DNA from: Glandiceps talaboti
Taxonomy: Eukaryota; Hemichordata; Enteropneusta; Spengelidae
NCBI RefSeq assembly: GCF_964340395.1
Contig: NC_135551.1
Location: 15,021,003 to 15,085,002, forward strand
Length of the DNA: 64,000 nucleotides
Reading direction: 5' to 3'
Position 1 is the first letter of the stretch; each line of letters opens with the position of its first letter. Positions 10,396 through 28,660 of this stretch are shown piece after piece. The notes under the pieces are model-generated. The model was given only the letters and a program-made list of their open reading frames with translations, searched no databases and was not told the origin of the DNA. The translations under genes were made by a program, and so were the position numbers.

Positions 10396-13300
10396 AGTCT
10401 CTCACTCTCTCCTGTATTCTGAGAATCGTTTTAATCCAATTTCATATAACTACAAATGAGAATGCATTTACAAAATGTTAGGACTAGAACCACTAACTTT
10501 GTGCAATTGCTGCCTCTATAGCTAAATAACGTAATAACAGATTACCAATCAATGTGGCATCGATGGGTAGTTGGTATCGTCCTCCAACTATGTTCAAGCT
10601 GGTTTCGTTTGAACGAATATTTGCTTGTACTCAAACGCCCCCCTCCTCAAACCATCCTCCTCTTTGTCCAAAATCTTAACCCCTTTCCAGTCGATACTAT
10701 ATTGTTTCTATCGTGATACATGTCCAAACACAGGGGAATTCACACTGCTAGGATGTCGATGTTGCACCAGTCTTGTGGTATTCTTTATTCAGTTCTGTTT
10801 TTCTATTTTGTTCCTAGATAAGCTCTCTGAAAGAGGAAGCTCACCTTGTGATCCCCATTTACCATTGAGTTTGGTTGCCTTCAATACCGTATCTGAAATC
10901 ACTCAAAAGCGGTCCTATGAAGAAGACGACCAAGAATTTGTTGACTTTATTCAGTCGAATGAGGACCTTCTCAGAAATCTTGTTGGATGCTCTCCCGTTG
11001 GTAAGATATGTACATTCTTTCCTGTATTGGCTGCAATACATATTATTCCCATGAATGGAAAAATAAAGAAAAAGACTAATGTGCTAAAGGTGTGTCGTGT
11101 GTCTATCAATTCTTTCTAATAAATGATGATGATGTATTTTTTTCAGACTATGCCAGATGGTTAAAGCCCTTCTTCAAATCACAACTTGATAGGTTACAGA
11201 AAGCAGCAGCCTACCGAGTCGAGTATATGGAAGGCAGAATAAGGGCACGTAAAGAAAAGTTTAACAGTACGAACCCCCCACGTGATGCGATTGATATGAT
11301 GTTAATAGCTAAGGAAACCTTCCAAAATAATCCCACATCTGGGATTTCAGCAGAGCTCTTTGATGATAAGGTTGTTGTACAAAGTGTGATGGACTTTTTT
11401 TCTGCAGGTAGGTTGATATTATTGGAAAATACATAAGAAAATATGTCAAAGTAAAATGTGATCCTCTCCTAATTTAAAAATAAAATCCGAAAATTTGGCC
11501 CTCCACAGGACAGATTTGTAAAAAATGCCCTCCCCATTCCTCCGACCCCCTTTTAATTACTGAAGGCTCCCCAATGTAAGTGCTATCTAAGTATTTGAAT
11601 TATTTACCTTGTTTCTCGTCTATTCTAAACAAATTTAGTGTACACATAATGAGGCCTTCCGTGAGGACTGTTGTTCGTATATATTCTTTGCTAATGTACC
11701 ACAATTATATGAAATTTGAAGAATGCATTGTCAAGAATTTATAGGGTATAGTCAGTATGTGTACCAAGTCATATGAACTTTGAAGCATATGTGCAGGTAT
11801 TCCCTCATTATCAAAAACCATTGATATTTAAATAAATCATTACAGTTAAAGCTACTTCAATATGGGCTCTAAGTGTTGTTTTAGGAGTATACCAAATAAA
11901 GTGAAATTGGAAGCTTGAATACATATGATATAGCTTAATTACCGAAATCAGTCAATATGTAAATGATTCAATAAAGCGAGAAGCTACATCATAACAATGT
12001 TAATAATGTTATACAGTGCTTTCCCACTATGGGCTCAAAGTGCTTTACTATTATTACTCCTGGCATGGATCCTTGTCAGTACAAGAGCCATTTATACTTC
12101 CTCAAATAATCCCTGGTGAGCATACAATCCATTGCAACTTTTGTAAGCGCATGGGATTAAAGCATTCACATTTAAACCTCTATCCTACTTTGTCCCCAAT
12201 TATTCAAGTGGGTGGACTTAGGCACAGTTGTAGTTCAAATCTTGCCTAATGACTTCAGCCACTCAGAAACAAATGGAAGCGATGGGGTCCGAACCTGCAA
12301 CCTGCAATTTCCAAGCCGGCAACTCTAACCATTCGTCCATAATGACGGCACTCTTTAATCACCATAGGATACATGCGCCTAGTTATCATCGATGTGTATA
12401 CCAAATTACTTTGAATTTGAAGCCTGTGTTCTTAAGATTAAGCGTAATTACAAGCACATTTGTTCTGAAAATGATACATTGATATTCGATCATTGAATGT
12501 TTTTGAGATATCATGTTGACAGTCGAGCTGAGAGACAGACTGAAAGATAGACATACATGCAGATAAAAGCATAATATAACCTTTTATCAACGAACTTCAA
12601 GGTAGAACTGCTTGTTTCTCGCATTCCACTGGCAATGCACACATAAAATCATCGTGTATCGTGTGTGTGTGTTAAGTAGCATTTGACAGTGGTAATCGAC
12701 ACTTGGGAATGTGGAAGCAAACATTCAATATTTCAATATCAGAATGACACAGATGTAACAACCAATGTAAAATCATTTGATTAAAGGTATTAAGTACGAT
12801 GCAAATAATGCATTCGCTACTGCTCGAGCTCTATCATTATTTTGGGACATATGCGTAAGTTCTACCTGCAAGGCATCTTCTCACTGACACACCAATCTAT
12901 CATATCCATAGATTCTCAAATCTCTATCTTAATTACATGCGAGCTGAGCATTACATTAGTCTTAATTACACACATACGCATGCTAACAAATGACTTGCGA
13001 ACAAAAACAGTGTCTGGGCATAGCTAACATAACTTACAAAACGTGTTTTCCCCAAGTGAATCCAGGCATTATGCCAAGTTGAAAATAAAAGCGTTACATT
13101 TTGATCATATCTCGAGAAATTGTGTTTGTTAACAAACAAAAATATTTATTCCATACAATCATGTACCAAACAACTTTTGAACTTTAACATTTGATTCTTT
13201 CTTCATTTAATTTGTTTTGTTACGTAATTTTCCTTCTAATATTTCAGTTATTTTTCACAGGGTCTGAAACTATCGTATCATCCATGAAGTGGTTCTTGGT

Positions 13301-13859
13301 GGAAATGATGTTAAATCCTGAAATACAGAGGAAAATCCACCAAGAAATCGATGACGTCGTTGGTGTTGATCGTCGTCCAGTGTATGCTGATCACGACAAT
13401 TTACCTTATCTAAAGGCTGCTATGTACGAATCTTTGCGTTTACACTCAATAGCGCCTCTAAGTGTACTCCATCGTACACTGTGCACCACATCTGTCATTG
13501 GATGTCAAATTCCTGATGACACACTCATCATTCCAAATCATTGGGCCATAGATCACGATCCAGATACTTTCGAGGATCCTTATGTTTTCAGACCAGGGCG
13601 ATTTATTGATGGTAACACGGGTAGATGTGTCTCTTTTAATGAGATGAATTTTACACCATTTGGTATGGGTAGACGAGTATGCCTTGGAGAAATGTTGGCA
13701 AAAATTGAGTATTTCTTGATTGCTGCTAATTTACTGCATCAATTTGAGGTCACAGAGTCTGTGGTCCATGGTAAACCTTCAATAGAAGGTGTGCTTGGTT
13801 TAACATATAATCCAAAACCTTTCAAAATGACAGTAGAACGACGAAACAGACAGAAGTAG
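8714..13859 (+). CDS. P450-B, complete CYP2-clan cytochrome P450, 5 exons
   Basis: Exons are 8714-8897, 9911-10186, 10818-11000, 11147-11407 and 13261-13859; all four introns are GT-AG and phase 1, and the product is 500 residues. It is a microsomal monooxygenase that would accept electrons from P450 reductase at the ER. Residues 1-20 form a hydrophobic anchor, then the hinge PPGWPVIGN (about 36-44), FAGRP in exon 2, AGSET of the I-helix (301-305), ExxR E358-R361, PGRF 413-416 and FGMGRRVC with heme Cys442. The usual C-helix WxxxR is not recognisable (exon 2 reads DEFCKVVRK). The 500-residue length is normal for the family, but five exons is fewer than the nine of vertebrate CYP2. The start is fixed by the anchor and by its match to C. 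Subfamily and substrate are unknown. Confidence 0.95.
10320..10396 (+). repeat. (GT)n(CTGT)n microsatellite in intron 2 of P450-B
   Basis: A run of GT dinucleotides passes into CTGT tetranucleotides. It sits about 420 bp before the exon 3 acceptor. The matching repeat in gene C is longer and much closer to its acceptor. Confidence 0.95.
11996..12350 (-). mobile_element. tRNA-headed SINE, fullest copy, intron 4 of P450-B
   Basis: On the minus strand the order is: A-box-like TGGTTAGAGTTG, B-box-like GGTTCGGACC (12,285-12,294 in complement), a body of about 200 bp, then an L2/CR1-type tail with paired GCACTTTGAGC/AAGCACTG motifs ending in an ATTATT-rich tract. Remnants sit at the same place in genes A and C, so it was inserted before the tandem duplication. 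Confidence 0.75.
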
Positions 13860-16172
13860 TGTACAGGAATTGAATTGTACCGAGTACTGACCTACATGGT
13901 GGTAATTGTTGTTATTCAATCAATTATGTGAAGCCAGTCAGTTTAGCGTTGTTTCCCTAGATACTTAGTAACTAGTTTCTAACCGAGTAATTTAACTAAC
14001 ATTAAAAGCGCTGCTTTCATATTTTTGAATATTTACCGATCATTCTAATGAAAGCAGTGCATTTTATCCAACAGTCTCTTTAATACCATTGTTAGAAATT
14101 TAAGGATTTTGTCAAACTGTATTGTATGAGTGGAAACTATAAAATTCGAAACAAAACATTGCTTTTGCTGTTTGTATTGCATAAATTTCTAATTCTTAGA
14201 GTTGAAATATCAGCTATTCTTGTTCGGTTTAGTTTTCTTTCAGCTGTGACTTATCTATCATTCGGTATATATGCTCCATAACATTTCAGATGATTTCATT
14301 ATGATTTATGGAAATACAACTTAATGTACAGACATAATTGTATACACTGGCTGCTGCCAGTCGAGTGGATTTACCTTGGCGTTCGTTGATCTAGATATAT
14401 TATCCGGTGTAGACATGAATCACTTGATAATTTATAGAGGAACATCAAGTTTTATAGCACATGTACATTTTTGTATTAAAATTTATTAAAACCAGTGGAG
14501 TGGATTGAACTTGGCTTAGCACCAGTTTTAAGTATTATTTTTACACGCCTGGAAAAAGCACGAAGTTTGGCATGAATGTTCCTAAGGACCTACTTATTGA
14601 TTTTAGAGGGGGAGCACGCTTGAATATTTGCATACATTTGCATAAATCAGTAAAATTAGAAATAGCCACCAACACCCTAGAGGAATCCCATGTTTCTGGG
14701 AAATAAGGCACCAAATTTGACATTCACATTATTTTGGACCCTACTTTTTTTGTCTCGGACTCTTGTTGAATATTTCCATACATTTGCATATATAAGTGAT
14801 TTTCAAAATGACAATCAACAATTGTATGACAGAGAAATAACTTACCTAAAGACACAAACTTTGGAATGAGTGTTCCATTCCTGACCTAATCACATATTTA
14901 ACCCCAAGAGCCCGTTTGAAAACATGTAGACATTTGCATTCTAATTAATGACCAAGAAAAGAACTCTAGATATTTACATAAATCTGCATACATCAGAAAA
15001 TTCAAAACGTTTTGTTTTGCTACACTTAAAAAAACAATGGTTCTGGTAAATAACGCACTTTCGTAGCTGCATCATAGGGCTCTTGTCATAATATAACTAC
15101 AATGCCCATTACTGAAAATGGTATTTTCCCCTAATATTACAAGAATGATGTGATGGAAGAAGAATTCAGAATTCAGAGCTCGTTTGAAAAGCTCTGGAAG
15201 AATGTCACTCTCTTCGAAAGCAAGTGATTGTAAGAAAAACACCGTATAACTTTACGATGTTATAAGTAAATTCTCACCTGAATGTATCGAAAAAGTCTAG
15301 TGTTGATGCCAAGATGCCCTCTGACTTCATTAATGTATGCATGTGTTCTTTCTTCAGAAACTAACGATGACAGAAATCTCTGCTGTAGTGTCTGTGAAAT
15401 ATGAAGAACTTCCAAAATTACTTTTTTCTTGCCATTCTGGTAATATAAGCTCAGACAACAATTTTCAACATAGGAATCATAGTTGTATTATGAAAACCTC
15501 TATTTACTTCACTACTTCGGAATACAAAATGTCAAAGTACCCTATTTCCTAGGAATATGATATGTTTACAGTGTGACAGCATCTAGTTGACGTTTTGTTA
15601 TTTAGGCAAATTTATACAAATATTTTAGGATTTTAAAATGTATTATCATTAAATAGCTCTTTATTAACACTCACGCCAGATGTCTTTTTTCTTTGAATTT
15701 TAAAATTTGCAGAAATATGATTTTTTAAGAATGATGGCAACCATTTTTAATTTGACTGGTATATGTAAATTTATTCAAATTTTCAGCAGAGTTTCTATAT
15801 TAAAATCAATTAGGTTCGGAGGAACAAGTATGCCAAATTTGGCACCTTTATGTAAATTATTTTCCTGAATTATAGGTGTTTTCAATAGTAATAATGGCCA
15901 TTGTGAATTGTTTTTTATAAATATATGCAAATATTCTAAAAAATCTTCCAGGATAAAATCAATAAATTGACTTTAAGCATGATTAACGTCAAAATTGGTG
16001 CCTTTTAGTAAGTTTTTTGTTGTTGAAATATATGATTTTCCTTGGTCGATGACGACTTCTTTGAATTCTACTGATTTATGCAAATACATGCAGATATTGA
16101 AATGGGCTCCCATTCTAAAATCAATATTTCAGGGTTTATGTTGAATGCAATATTATTGCAACATAGTCATAA
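13860..16172 (+). other. 3' flank of P450-B
   Basis: This is collinear with the flanks of A and C: a 600-bp probable 3' UTR, then octamer-rich degenerate repeats. A frame starting near 15,337 is broken differently in A and C and is not called. Near 16,020 the flank jumps straight to sequence matching 6640, so it lacks the 1.6-kb block found between A and B. Confidence 0.55.
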
Positions 16173-16296
16173 GGGATCGGTCAGTTTCTTCGGCCGGGGG
16201 GAGGGGGGTTTTGGGAGGTGGGTTACCCTGTTTTTAGCACAACTGAACTGATAAGGTTCAGTAGTGCTATATGCATGGCATAGTGTCTGTCTGTCC

Positions 16297-16368
<72 letters not shown>

Positions 16369-17925
16369 GTGTGTGTGTAAACAACTTAAAGTCAAAAACC
16401 ACTGGACTGATTGCCACTATATTTGGTGGGTGTATTGCCGTGGGTGTCTAGTTGGGAAATTGTGCAAATCAAAATGATCTTACCACCGGTGTGTGACGTG
16501 GGTCAAAAATGTGATTTTTGTTCAAAAAACTTCAACTCAAAAACTACTGGGCAGATTGGTCTAAAATTTGGTGGGAACATGTTTAGATTGGGATTTGTAC
16601 ACGACATGATGATCCCATCAGTGATATGCAAATTAGGGCTAATAATGTCTTTTTGGTAAAAAATCTTTAACTCCAAAACTACTGAGTAGATTGGGCTGAA
16701 ATGTATTGGGGGTGCTTTTAAAAAACTGTACAGTTGTGCTACAATGACTACCTGTTCTGTGACATGTCAGTGACTTTACTATACATGCAATATTAATGCC
16801 ACTGTACCGATGTTATGGGTCCATTTTTATGTGACATGCGAAATCATTTAAAACCTGCATTTACTTTAGCTTCGAAAACTTTCGAAGCTCAACCTCAAAG
16901 GCTATGAACAACCTAACCGGATCTGCTAGGGGAGACCCCGAGGACTCCCTCATCCACTGAGGTCACTCATGCATTCAACCAACAATCAGATGCACCAACC
17001 TTTTTAATGTCATAATGGTATTAAACTTTTCTTAACAATTTTCACCCTATGCAAAATTGAGATGATATTGTCTTTTAAAGATGTGAAATGTTTGTCAAGA
17101 TAGTAAAAACATTGCCTCAAAACGCCAAATCTCCCTTACAAATGATACTACCAGTAGATGTGCTGACCTTATACTATAATGATTAAGAACTTATTTCAAC
17201 TCTATGTAAGTATGCAAGTTATAAATAATAGTTACTGATACTTGATGGTGCTGTCTTGTAAAGCTTGGAAGTTATTGCCTGAAATTGTCTAAATATTCTA
17301 AAAATGGGCTTCAAGAGTAAAAAAACCCCAGAACTTCTAGGGTGAGACCCCCTAGGCCCCCCCCCACACACACAAGAGGTGGACTTAATTTATCCCAGTC
17401 TTAAGCTCTTCCCCCTATACCTCTTACTGTCAAGATACTAATAAATTTTATTTCAACCCTATGTAGTTGCTTTTTTCATGTTAGTGCTGTCTTGCAAGCT
17501 TGGAAATTATTGCCTGAAAGTGTCTGAATAGTCTCAAAATTGCCTATTAAGAGTAAAAAAGCTCCAGGGCTTCTAGGAGAGACCCTTAGGACCCCCATGA
17601 GAGGTGTGCACATTCCATTCTCAACTCCATTTTGCATATACATTTACTCTGTGTTGTCAATAATTATATGATAGAGCTATCCCAAGTATTTGTGAGACAG
17701 TCAAGCAGTCCACTCTGAGTCACGCTAAAAAATACATCTCATCATATGATATGATATTGGGGGGGGGGGGGATAATCCTGTTTTAGCATAAAGTGTTGGG
17801 GATGGTCAGCCTGTTTTTTGTTTTACAGCTAGGGGAAGGGGCGGGGTCATTAACTTTTTGTCGGCCTGATGGCAAACTCCACCGGTCCCCCCCCCTCATT
17901 CCGGCTGAAGAAACTGACTAGTCCC
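16173..17925. mobile_element. TIR DNA transposon, Harbinger-like (copy 2)
   Basis: This is the same family and position as the copy before gene B. The left end GGGATCGGTCAGTTTCTTCG pairs with the right end, GGGACTAGTCAGTTTCTTCA in reverse complement, with TAA on each side. It is about 200 bp longer, partly from expanded GT/TCTG repeats and G- and C-rich tracts near the right end. No transposase was seen. Confidence 0.78.
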
Positions 17926-18293
17926 TAACATTTGTTTCTCTGATCGCGCAAGTTCACTCACCGCGAAATAAGAGTTTATTTTCGCGACTGTGCCTGTGGG
18001 TTAAGTACTAGTCTGTATTCAGACGCAGATTATATTTTGTCGTATTCCTCAAAATCCTTCTGAAATATGTTTTATTTAACTACTAAGCTAGCTGTATGCA
18101 AATACATAACCTATAACATACAATAGTATAAAGCATGTACAGTACTATACAGAACGCTCGCTACTCACTCACTAAGGATTCGAACACCTAAAATATAATC
18201 TAGCTTAGCTATCGCCTCCAAAACGCCCTCTAGCCTCTCGCCATGATAACGAAACGCCTCTGAAGCATAACATAAAACACTGACAAAGTAGCC
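17926..18293 (+). promoter_or_regulatory. conserved upstream block of P450-C
   Basis: This is paralogous to the block before gene B, including the AATATAAT stretch about 100 bp upstream and the GTAGCC start context. Promoter function is inferred. Confidence 0.35.
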
Positions 18294-23829
<5,536 letters not shown>

Positions 23830-26340
23830 TGTATAGAAATTGAATTGTACCGATTACTGACCTACTTGATGGTAATTGTTGTCAGTCAATCAATTATGTG
23901 AAGTCAGTCAGTTTAGCATGGTTTGCCTCGATAACTAGTTTCTAACCGAGTAATTTAACTAACATTAACAGCGCTACTTTCATATTTTATGAATATTTAC
24001 CGATCAGTCTAATGAAAGCAGTGCATATTATCTAACATTTTATTTAATACCATTGTTAGAAATTTAAGGATTTTGTCAAACTGTATTGTATGAGTGGAAA
24101 CTATAAAATTCGAAACAAAACATTGCTTTTATTGTTTGTATTGCATAAATTTCTAATTCTTAGAGTTGAAATATCAGCTATTCTTGTTCGGTTTAGTTTT
24201 CTTTCAGCTGTGACTTATCTATCATTCGGTATATATACTCCATAACATTTCAGATGATTTCATTATGATTTATGGAAATACAACTTAATGTACAGACATA
24301 ATTGTATACACTGGCTGCTGCCAGTCGAGTGGATTTACCTTGGCGTTCGTTGATCTAGATATGTTATCTGGTGTAGACAGGAATCACTTGATAATTTATA
24401 GAGGAACATCAAGTTTTATAGCACATGTACATTTTTGTATTAAAATTTATTAAAACCAGTGGAGTGGATTGAACTTGGCTTAGCACCAAATAAGCACCAA
24501 ATTTGGCATGAATGTTCCTAAAGACCCGTTTATTGATTTTAGAGGGGGGGGGGGAACGCTTGAATATTTGCATACATTTGCATAATTCAGTAAAATTAGA
24601 AATAGCCACCGACGCCCTTGAGGAATCCCATGATTCTGGGAAATAAGGCACTGAATTTGACATTCACATTCTTTTGGGACCTACTTTTTTGTCTCGGACT
24701 TTTATTGAATATTTCCATTCATTTGCATAAATTCGTGATTTTCAAAATGGCACAATCAACCTGGAACAATTGTATGACAGAGAAATAACTTACTTAAAGA
24801 CACAGAATTTGGAATGAGTGTTCCATTCCTGACCTAATCACATATTTAGCCCCAGGAGCCCGTTTGAAAACATGCCTACATTTGCATAAATCACAAACAA
24901 TAAGGTGGTCACTCTAAAACACATTTCTGTGAAACAGCTTAATATGCATGAATTAATACTGAATTAAGAGCATAAAATGTTTCGTTTGCTCTATTTCTAA
25001 TTAATTACCAAGAAAAGAACGCTAAATATTTACATAAATGTGCATAGATCAGAAAATTCAAAACGTTGTCTTTTGCTACACTTTAAAAGAAGCCAATTGT
25101 TCTGGTAAATAACGCACTTTCCGCAGCTGCATCATGATATATAGGTCTCCTGTCATATATAACTGCAATGCCCATTTCTGAAAATGGTAATTTCCCCTAA
25201 TATCACAAGAATGATGTGATGGAAGAAGAATTCAGAATTCAGAGCTCTTTTGAAAAGCTTTAGAAGAATGTCACTGTCTTGGAAAGCTAGTTTGTGTTAG
25301 AAAAAGCACTGTATATCTTCACAATTTCACAGGTAAATTCTCACCTGAATGTATCGAAAAAGTCTAGTGTTGATGCCAAGATGTCCTCTGATTTCACTAA
25401 TAATGTATGCATGTGTTCTTTCTTCAGAAACTAACTATGAGAGCAATCTCTGCTGTAGTGTCTGTGAAGAACTTCCGAAATGACTTTTTTTCTTGCCATT
25501 CTGGTAATATAAACTCAGACAACAATTTTCGACACAGGAATCATAGTTGTATTATGAAAACCTCTATTTACTTCGGTCTTCGCTACTGTGGAATACAAAA
25601 TATCAAAGTACCTTATTTCCTAGGAATATATTTTTAATATCTAGTTGACGTTTAGTGATTTAGGCAAATTTACGAAACTATTTAAGGACTTTAAAATTTA
25701 CTAATGTATTATCATTAAATAGATCTTTATGAAAACTCATGCCAGATGTCTTTTTTCTTTGAATTTTAAATTTTGCAGAAATATGATTTAAAAAAAAAAT
25801 GATGGCAGCCATTTTTAATTTGACTGGGATATGTAAATTTATTCAAATTTTCAGGAGGGTTTCTAGATTAAAATCAATAAGTGGGATTGGAGGAACAAGT
25901 GTGCAAAATTTGGCATCTTTATGTAGATTATTTTCCTGAATTATAGGTGTTTTGAATGGTAATAATGGCCATTGTGATTTGTTTTTATATACATAAATAA
26001 ATGCAAATATTCTATAAAAAATCTTCCAGGATAAAATCAATAAATAGATCTTAAGCATGATTAATGCCTTTCAGTAAGTTATTTTGTTGAAACGTATGAT
26101 TTTTCTTGGTTGATGGCGACCTCTACTGATTTATGCAAATATATGCAAATATTGAAATGAGCCCTCATTCTAAAATCAATATATACGTCCTTAGGAACAC
26201 TCGTGCCTAATTTTTGGAGCTTTTATTTGGCATGTCACAATGAAGTTGCTAAGCCACCTGACTATATCTGGTGTAGACACGAATCTCTTGATAATCTATA
26301 AAGCAACATCAAGCTTTATAGCACACGTGCATATTTGTAT
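23830..26340 (+). other. 3' flank of P450-C
   Basis: The first bases after the stop match gene A, while from about 24,040 the flank matches gene B, another sign of exchange. Octamer-rich repeats follow. Near 26,110-26,230 one repeat unit occurs in the opposite orientation to the unit at about 24,500. At 26,265-26,340 a piece of the UTR-like block near 24,370 is repeated. No gene was seen. Confidence 0.5.
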
Positions 26341-27575
26341 TATAATTTAATAACTAGATTATATGAAACCGTAAGCTTATGTCCTTAAGAAATTGCCCCA
26401 TTGGGAATCATTTTTGCCAAGCGACGTTTTTTGGACAGTATTTACTACTTGTGTTTTTACACAATATGGTAGGCGATTTTTGCATACAAAAAATACATGA
26501 TATATAAAAATAAGAGTCGACAAATTATTTTTGATATTATTACTCTCATTCGTTTTGTCCAAATGGTTTCTAGTATAGATAAGCTCTCCAAATATGGCAT
26601 CAATGGTGCTGTAGCAACACTAACAGTTTCTAAAAAATATTTATCAACACGCTGAATCAGTATCCTGGTTTCCTCTCCAGCCCTGTTGTTATATGTGTAA
26701 TATACACTATTCTGTTATACCAGTAAATTGATGGTGCAAATCGAGTGATCTGAATGGTCTAGCCATCGACCTAGCACGTCTAAAACGAGCGATAATGCAT
26801 GGTTGGCACGCGTTCAAATTGTGTTCGTCTACATAGTCCGCCGCTCGTGATATTGATAGTGAACCCTGAGCATTGTCAGATGACGATTTTCGCAATGAGA
26901 CAATATTTCATTGGAAAGTGTGAAGGAAACTTAGAAAGCAGCCAAGTTATCGCGTATTTGTACAAATAATCGCCTACTAAGGGCAAGGCATACACGTGAT
27001 CGGTTCTAGTACCGTCTAGCCTCGGCTGGAGTGGAAACAAGTGAGCTACCCTGTCACTAAAATGAGGCAAGTATAACAGCTTACACTGGCCAACTTACCA
27101 TTAATCTAAATAGAAATGTATCCCGAATATCTACTGACATAACTTCCAATAATATAAATACATTGTAAATATCAACCTGCCGCCATGGCTATTGTCTCAC
27201 TTCACACAGTCGCGAAGCCGGCCAGGCATGAAGGATGCTGTATAGTATTCAGTAAACAACTTCAAATTTATACCTCGAGTCAAACAGATTTTATTGTTTA
27301 TTTATTACTGTACACTTTTAATGAGCCGATCAATGTACAGATTATCCCTAGAAACGACGAGAAGATAAAATAAATCCAGTCACTTCACGACGTTCATGTC
27401 ATGATTGAGACCCAGATCAGCTGTCTTGAAAGCAGCATTATTGTAAACAAATTAGTCACAGGGGCGCATATGAAACGAGAAAATGTTAGTTCTTATCTTG
27501 TTTCCGATGTTTTCAATATATTGGTAGAACATAATGGCGATAAAACAACACCTGGGGAAGGTACAACGCTCGGTT
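26341..27575. other. spacer unique to the C-D interval
   Basis: This has no match elsewhere in the window and is somewhat richer in GC. Only short frames (about 60 codons) occur, without recognisable domains. I see nothing supportable here. Confidence 0.4.
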
Positions 27576-27642
27576 TTGACCACTGAACTAAATATATGCA
27601 CTCGCTGTCACTCGTGCATATATTTCGTTCACTGGTCGAAAC
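27576..27642. repeat. short inverted repeat (hairpin)
   Basis: GACCACTGAACTAAATATAT on the left is answered on the right by the complement of GACCAGTGAACGAAATATAT, with a few bases of loop. It may be a foldback element end or a minimal palindromic MITE. Confidence 0.7.
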
Positions 27643-28660
27643 CTCTTGTTATACCATCCCCGGGTGGTTTATTGCTCATTATTTGACTGTTGTTATAGGC
27701 GTGGCCATAATGCTAGACACATCTGCATACATTCTTGGAATGTTCGTTCACTTGCCTGTGAATCCCTTATCCCTGTGATATACATTATCATATGACTGTT
27801 GTTATGGGCATAGTCTTATTCCTAGGTATATTTTTTAATGTTCATTCATTTGTCTATTAATCCCTGTTGTCATCTTTGCAATATACGTGATCATTTGGCT
27901 GTTGCTATGGGCGTGGTCTTGTTCCTAGGCACATTTACATCATTTTTTGAATTTATCTTCATTTTTCTATTAATCCCTGTTCTTATCTTTACAATATGCG
28001 ATCATTTGAATGTTGCTAGGGGCGTGGTCTTGTTGCCAGGCATATTTGAATACTATATTTGAATGTTTATTTAATTGTCTAAGAATCCCTGTTGTTATAT
28101 TTATAATTATAATATACCTAGTGATAATGCTATGCCATGATTCGCTAGAATCAGTCACGTGATAGGAATGACTTTCCCTAGGGAAATAGTCCCATCAACT
28201 GTTACATGGTCACGTGACCACCGCGCGTTCACAGCAGGTCAAAATGACAGCTTCTGACGATGTCGTCTGCCACCGCGAGTTCACAGCATGAGGTATATTA
28301 TAAAACACATATTGCCTGGCCTATATTCGGGCTATAGCACCAGTCCATTACCCCCTCGTGACTGTGAGTTACCAGAATCACATGCTATTTCCCTTGGCCT
28401 TTGGCCTTTGGCCGAGGGAAATAGCATGTGACTCTGGTAACTCACAGTCCCTCGTGTGTAATAAACGGATGCTATAGCCCTCATGGCCAGGCAATATGTG
28501 TTCAAATGCACCATCACATGGTTGTTGGTATGGACGTAGTCATGGTTGCTAATGATATTTGCAAACATCTTTGAATGTTTACTCACTCGCAAACCAGCTG
28601 ATGTAGCTTTAGCAAAATATACTCGCATTTTGTTATTTGCTAAGGGTGTCGTCATACACC
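27643..28660 (+). repeat. tandem array of the 115-bp GGGCGTGG family
   Basis: Six or seven diverged units of the family seen at 5046-5470, each with the AATCCCTGTT start and a TTGCTATGGGCGTGG core. The array is interrupted at about 28,118-28,508 by a foldback insertion. The last units correspond to the last units near gene A. Confidence 0.7.
28118..28508. mobile_element. foldback insertion with a near-perfect 95-bp inverted repeat
   Basis: Compared with the uninterrupted array near gene A, about 390 bp are inserted between ATATACC and ACCATCACATGG. The inner part, 28,304-28,502, is a long palindrome. The left arm runs from AACACATATTGCCTGGCC to TCACATGCTATTTCCCT. The right arm is its complement, with only a short TTTGGCC-rich loop near 28,403. 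This is foldback or MITE-like; the family is not identified. Confidence 0.7.

Noticed and set aside
10625-11119. 164-codon frame covering intron 2, exon 3 and intron 3 of P450-B
   Set aside because: Only the part between the acceptor at 10,817 and the donor at 11,001 matches the P450; the flanks are intron read-through.
15337-15552. Frame of 71 codons in the 3' flank of B with counterparts near 4390 and 25,407
   Set aside because: The frame is broken by a stop in A and shifted by an indel in C, and no domain is recognisable; shared sequence is explained by duplication of non-coding flank.
26341-27575. Search for a gene in the unique C-D spacer
   Set aside because: Only frames of about 60 codons, with no splice-linked homology, were found.
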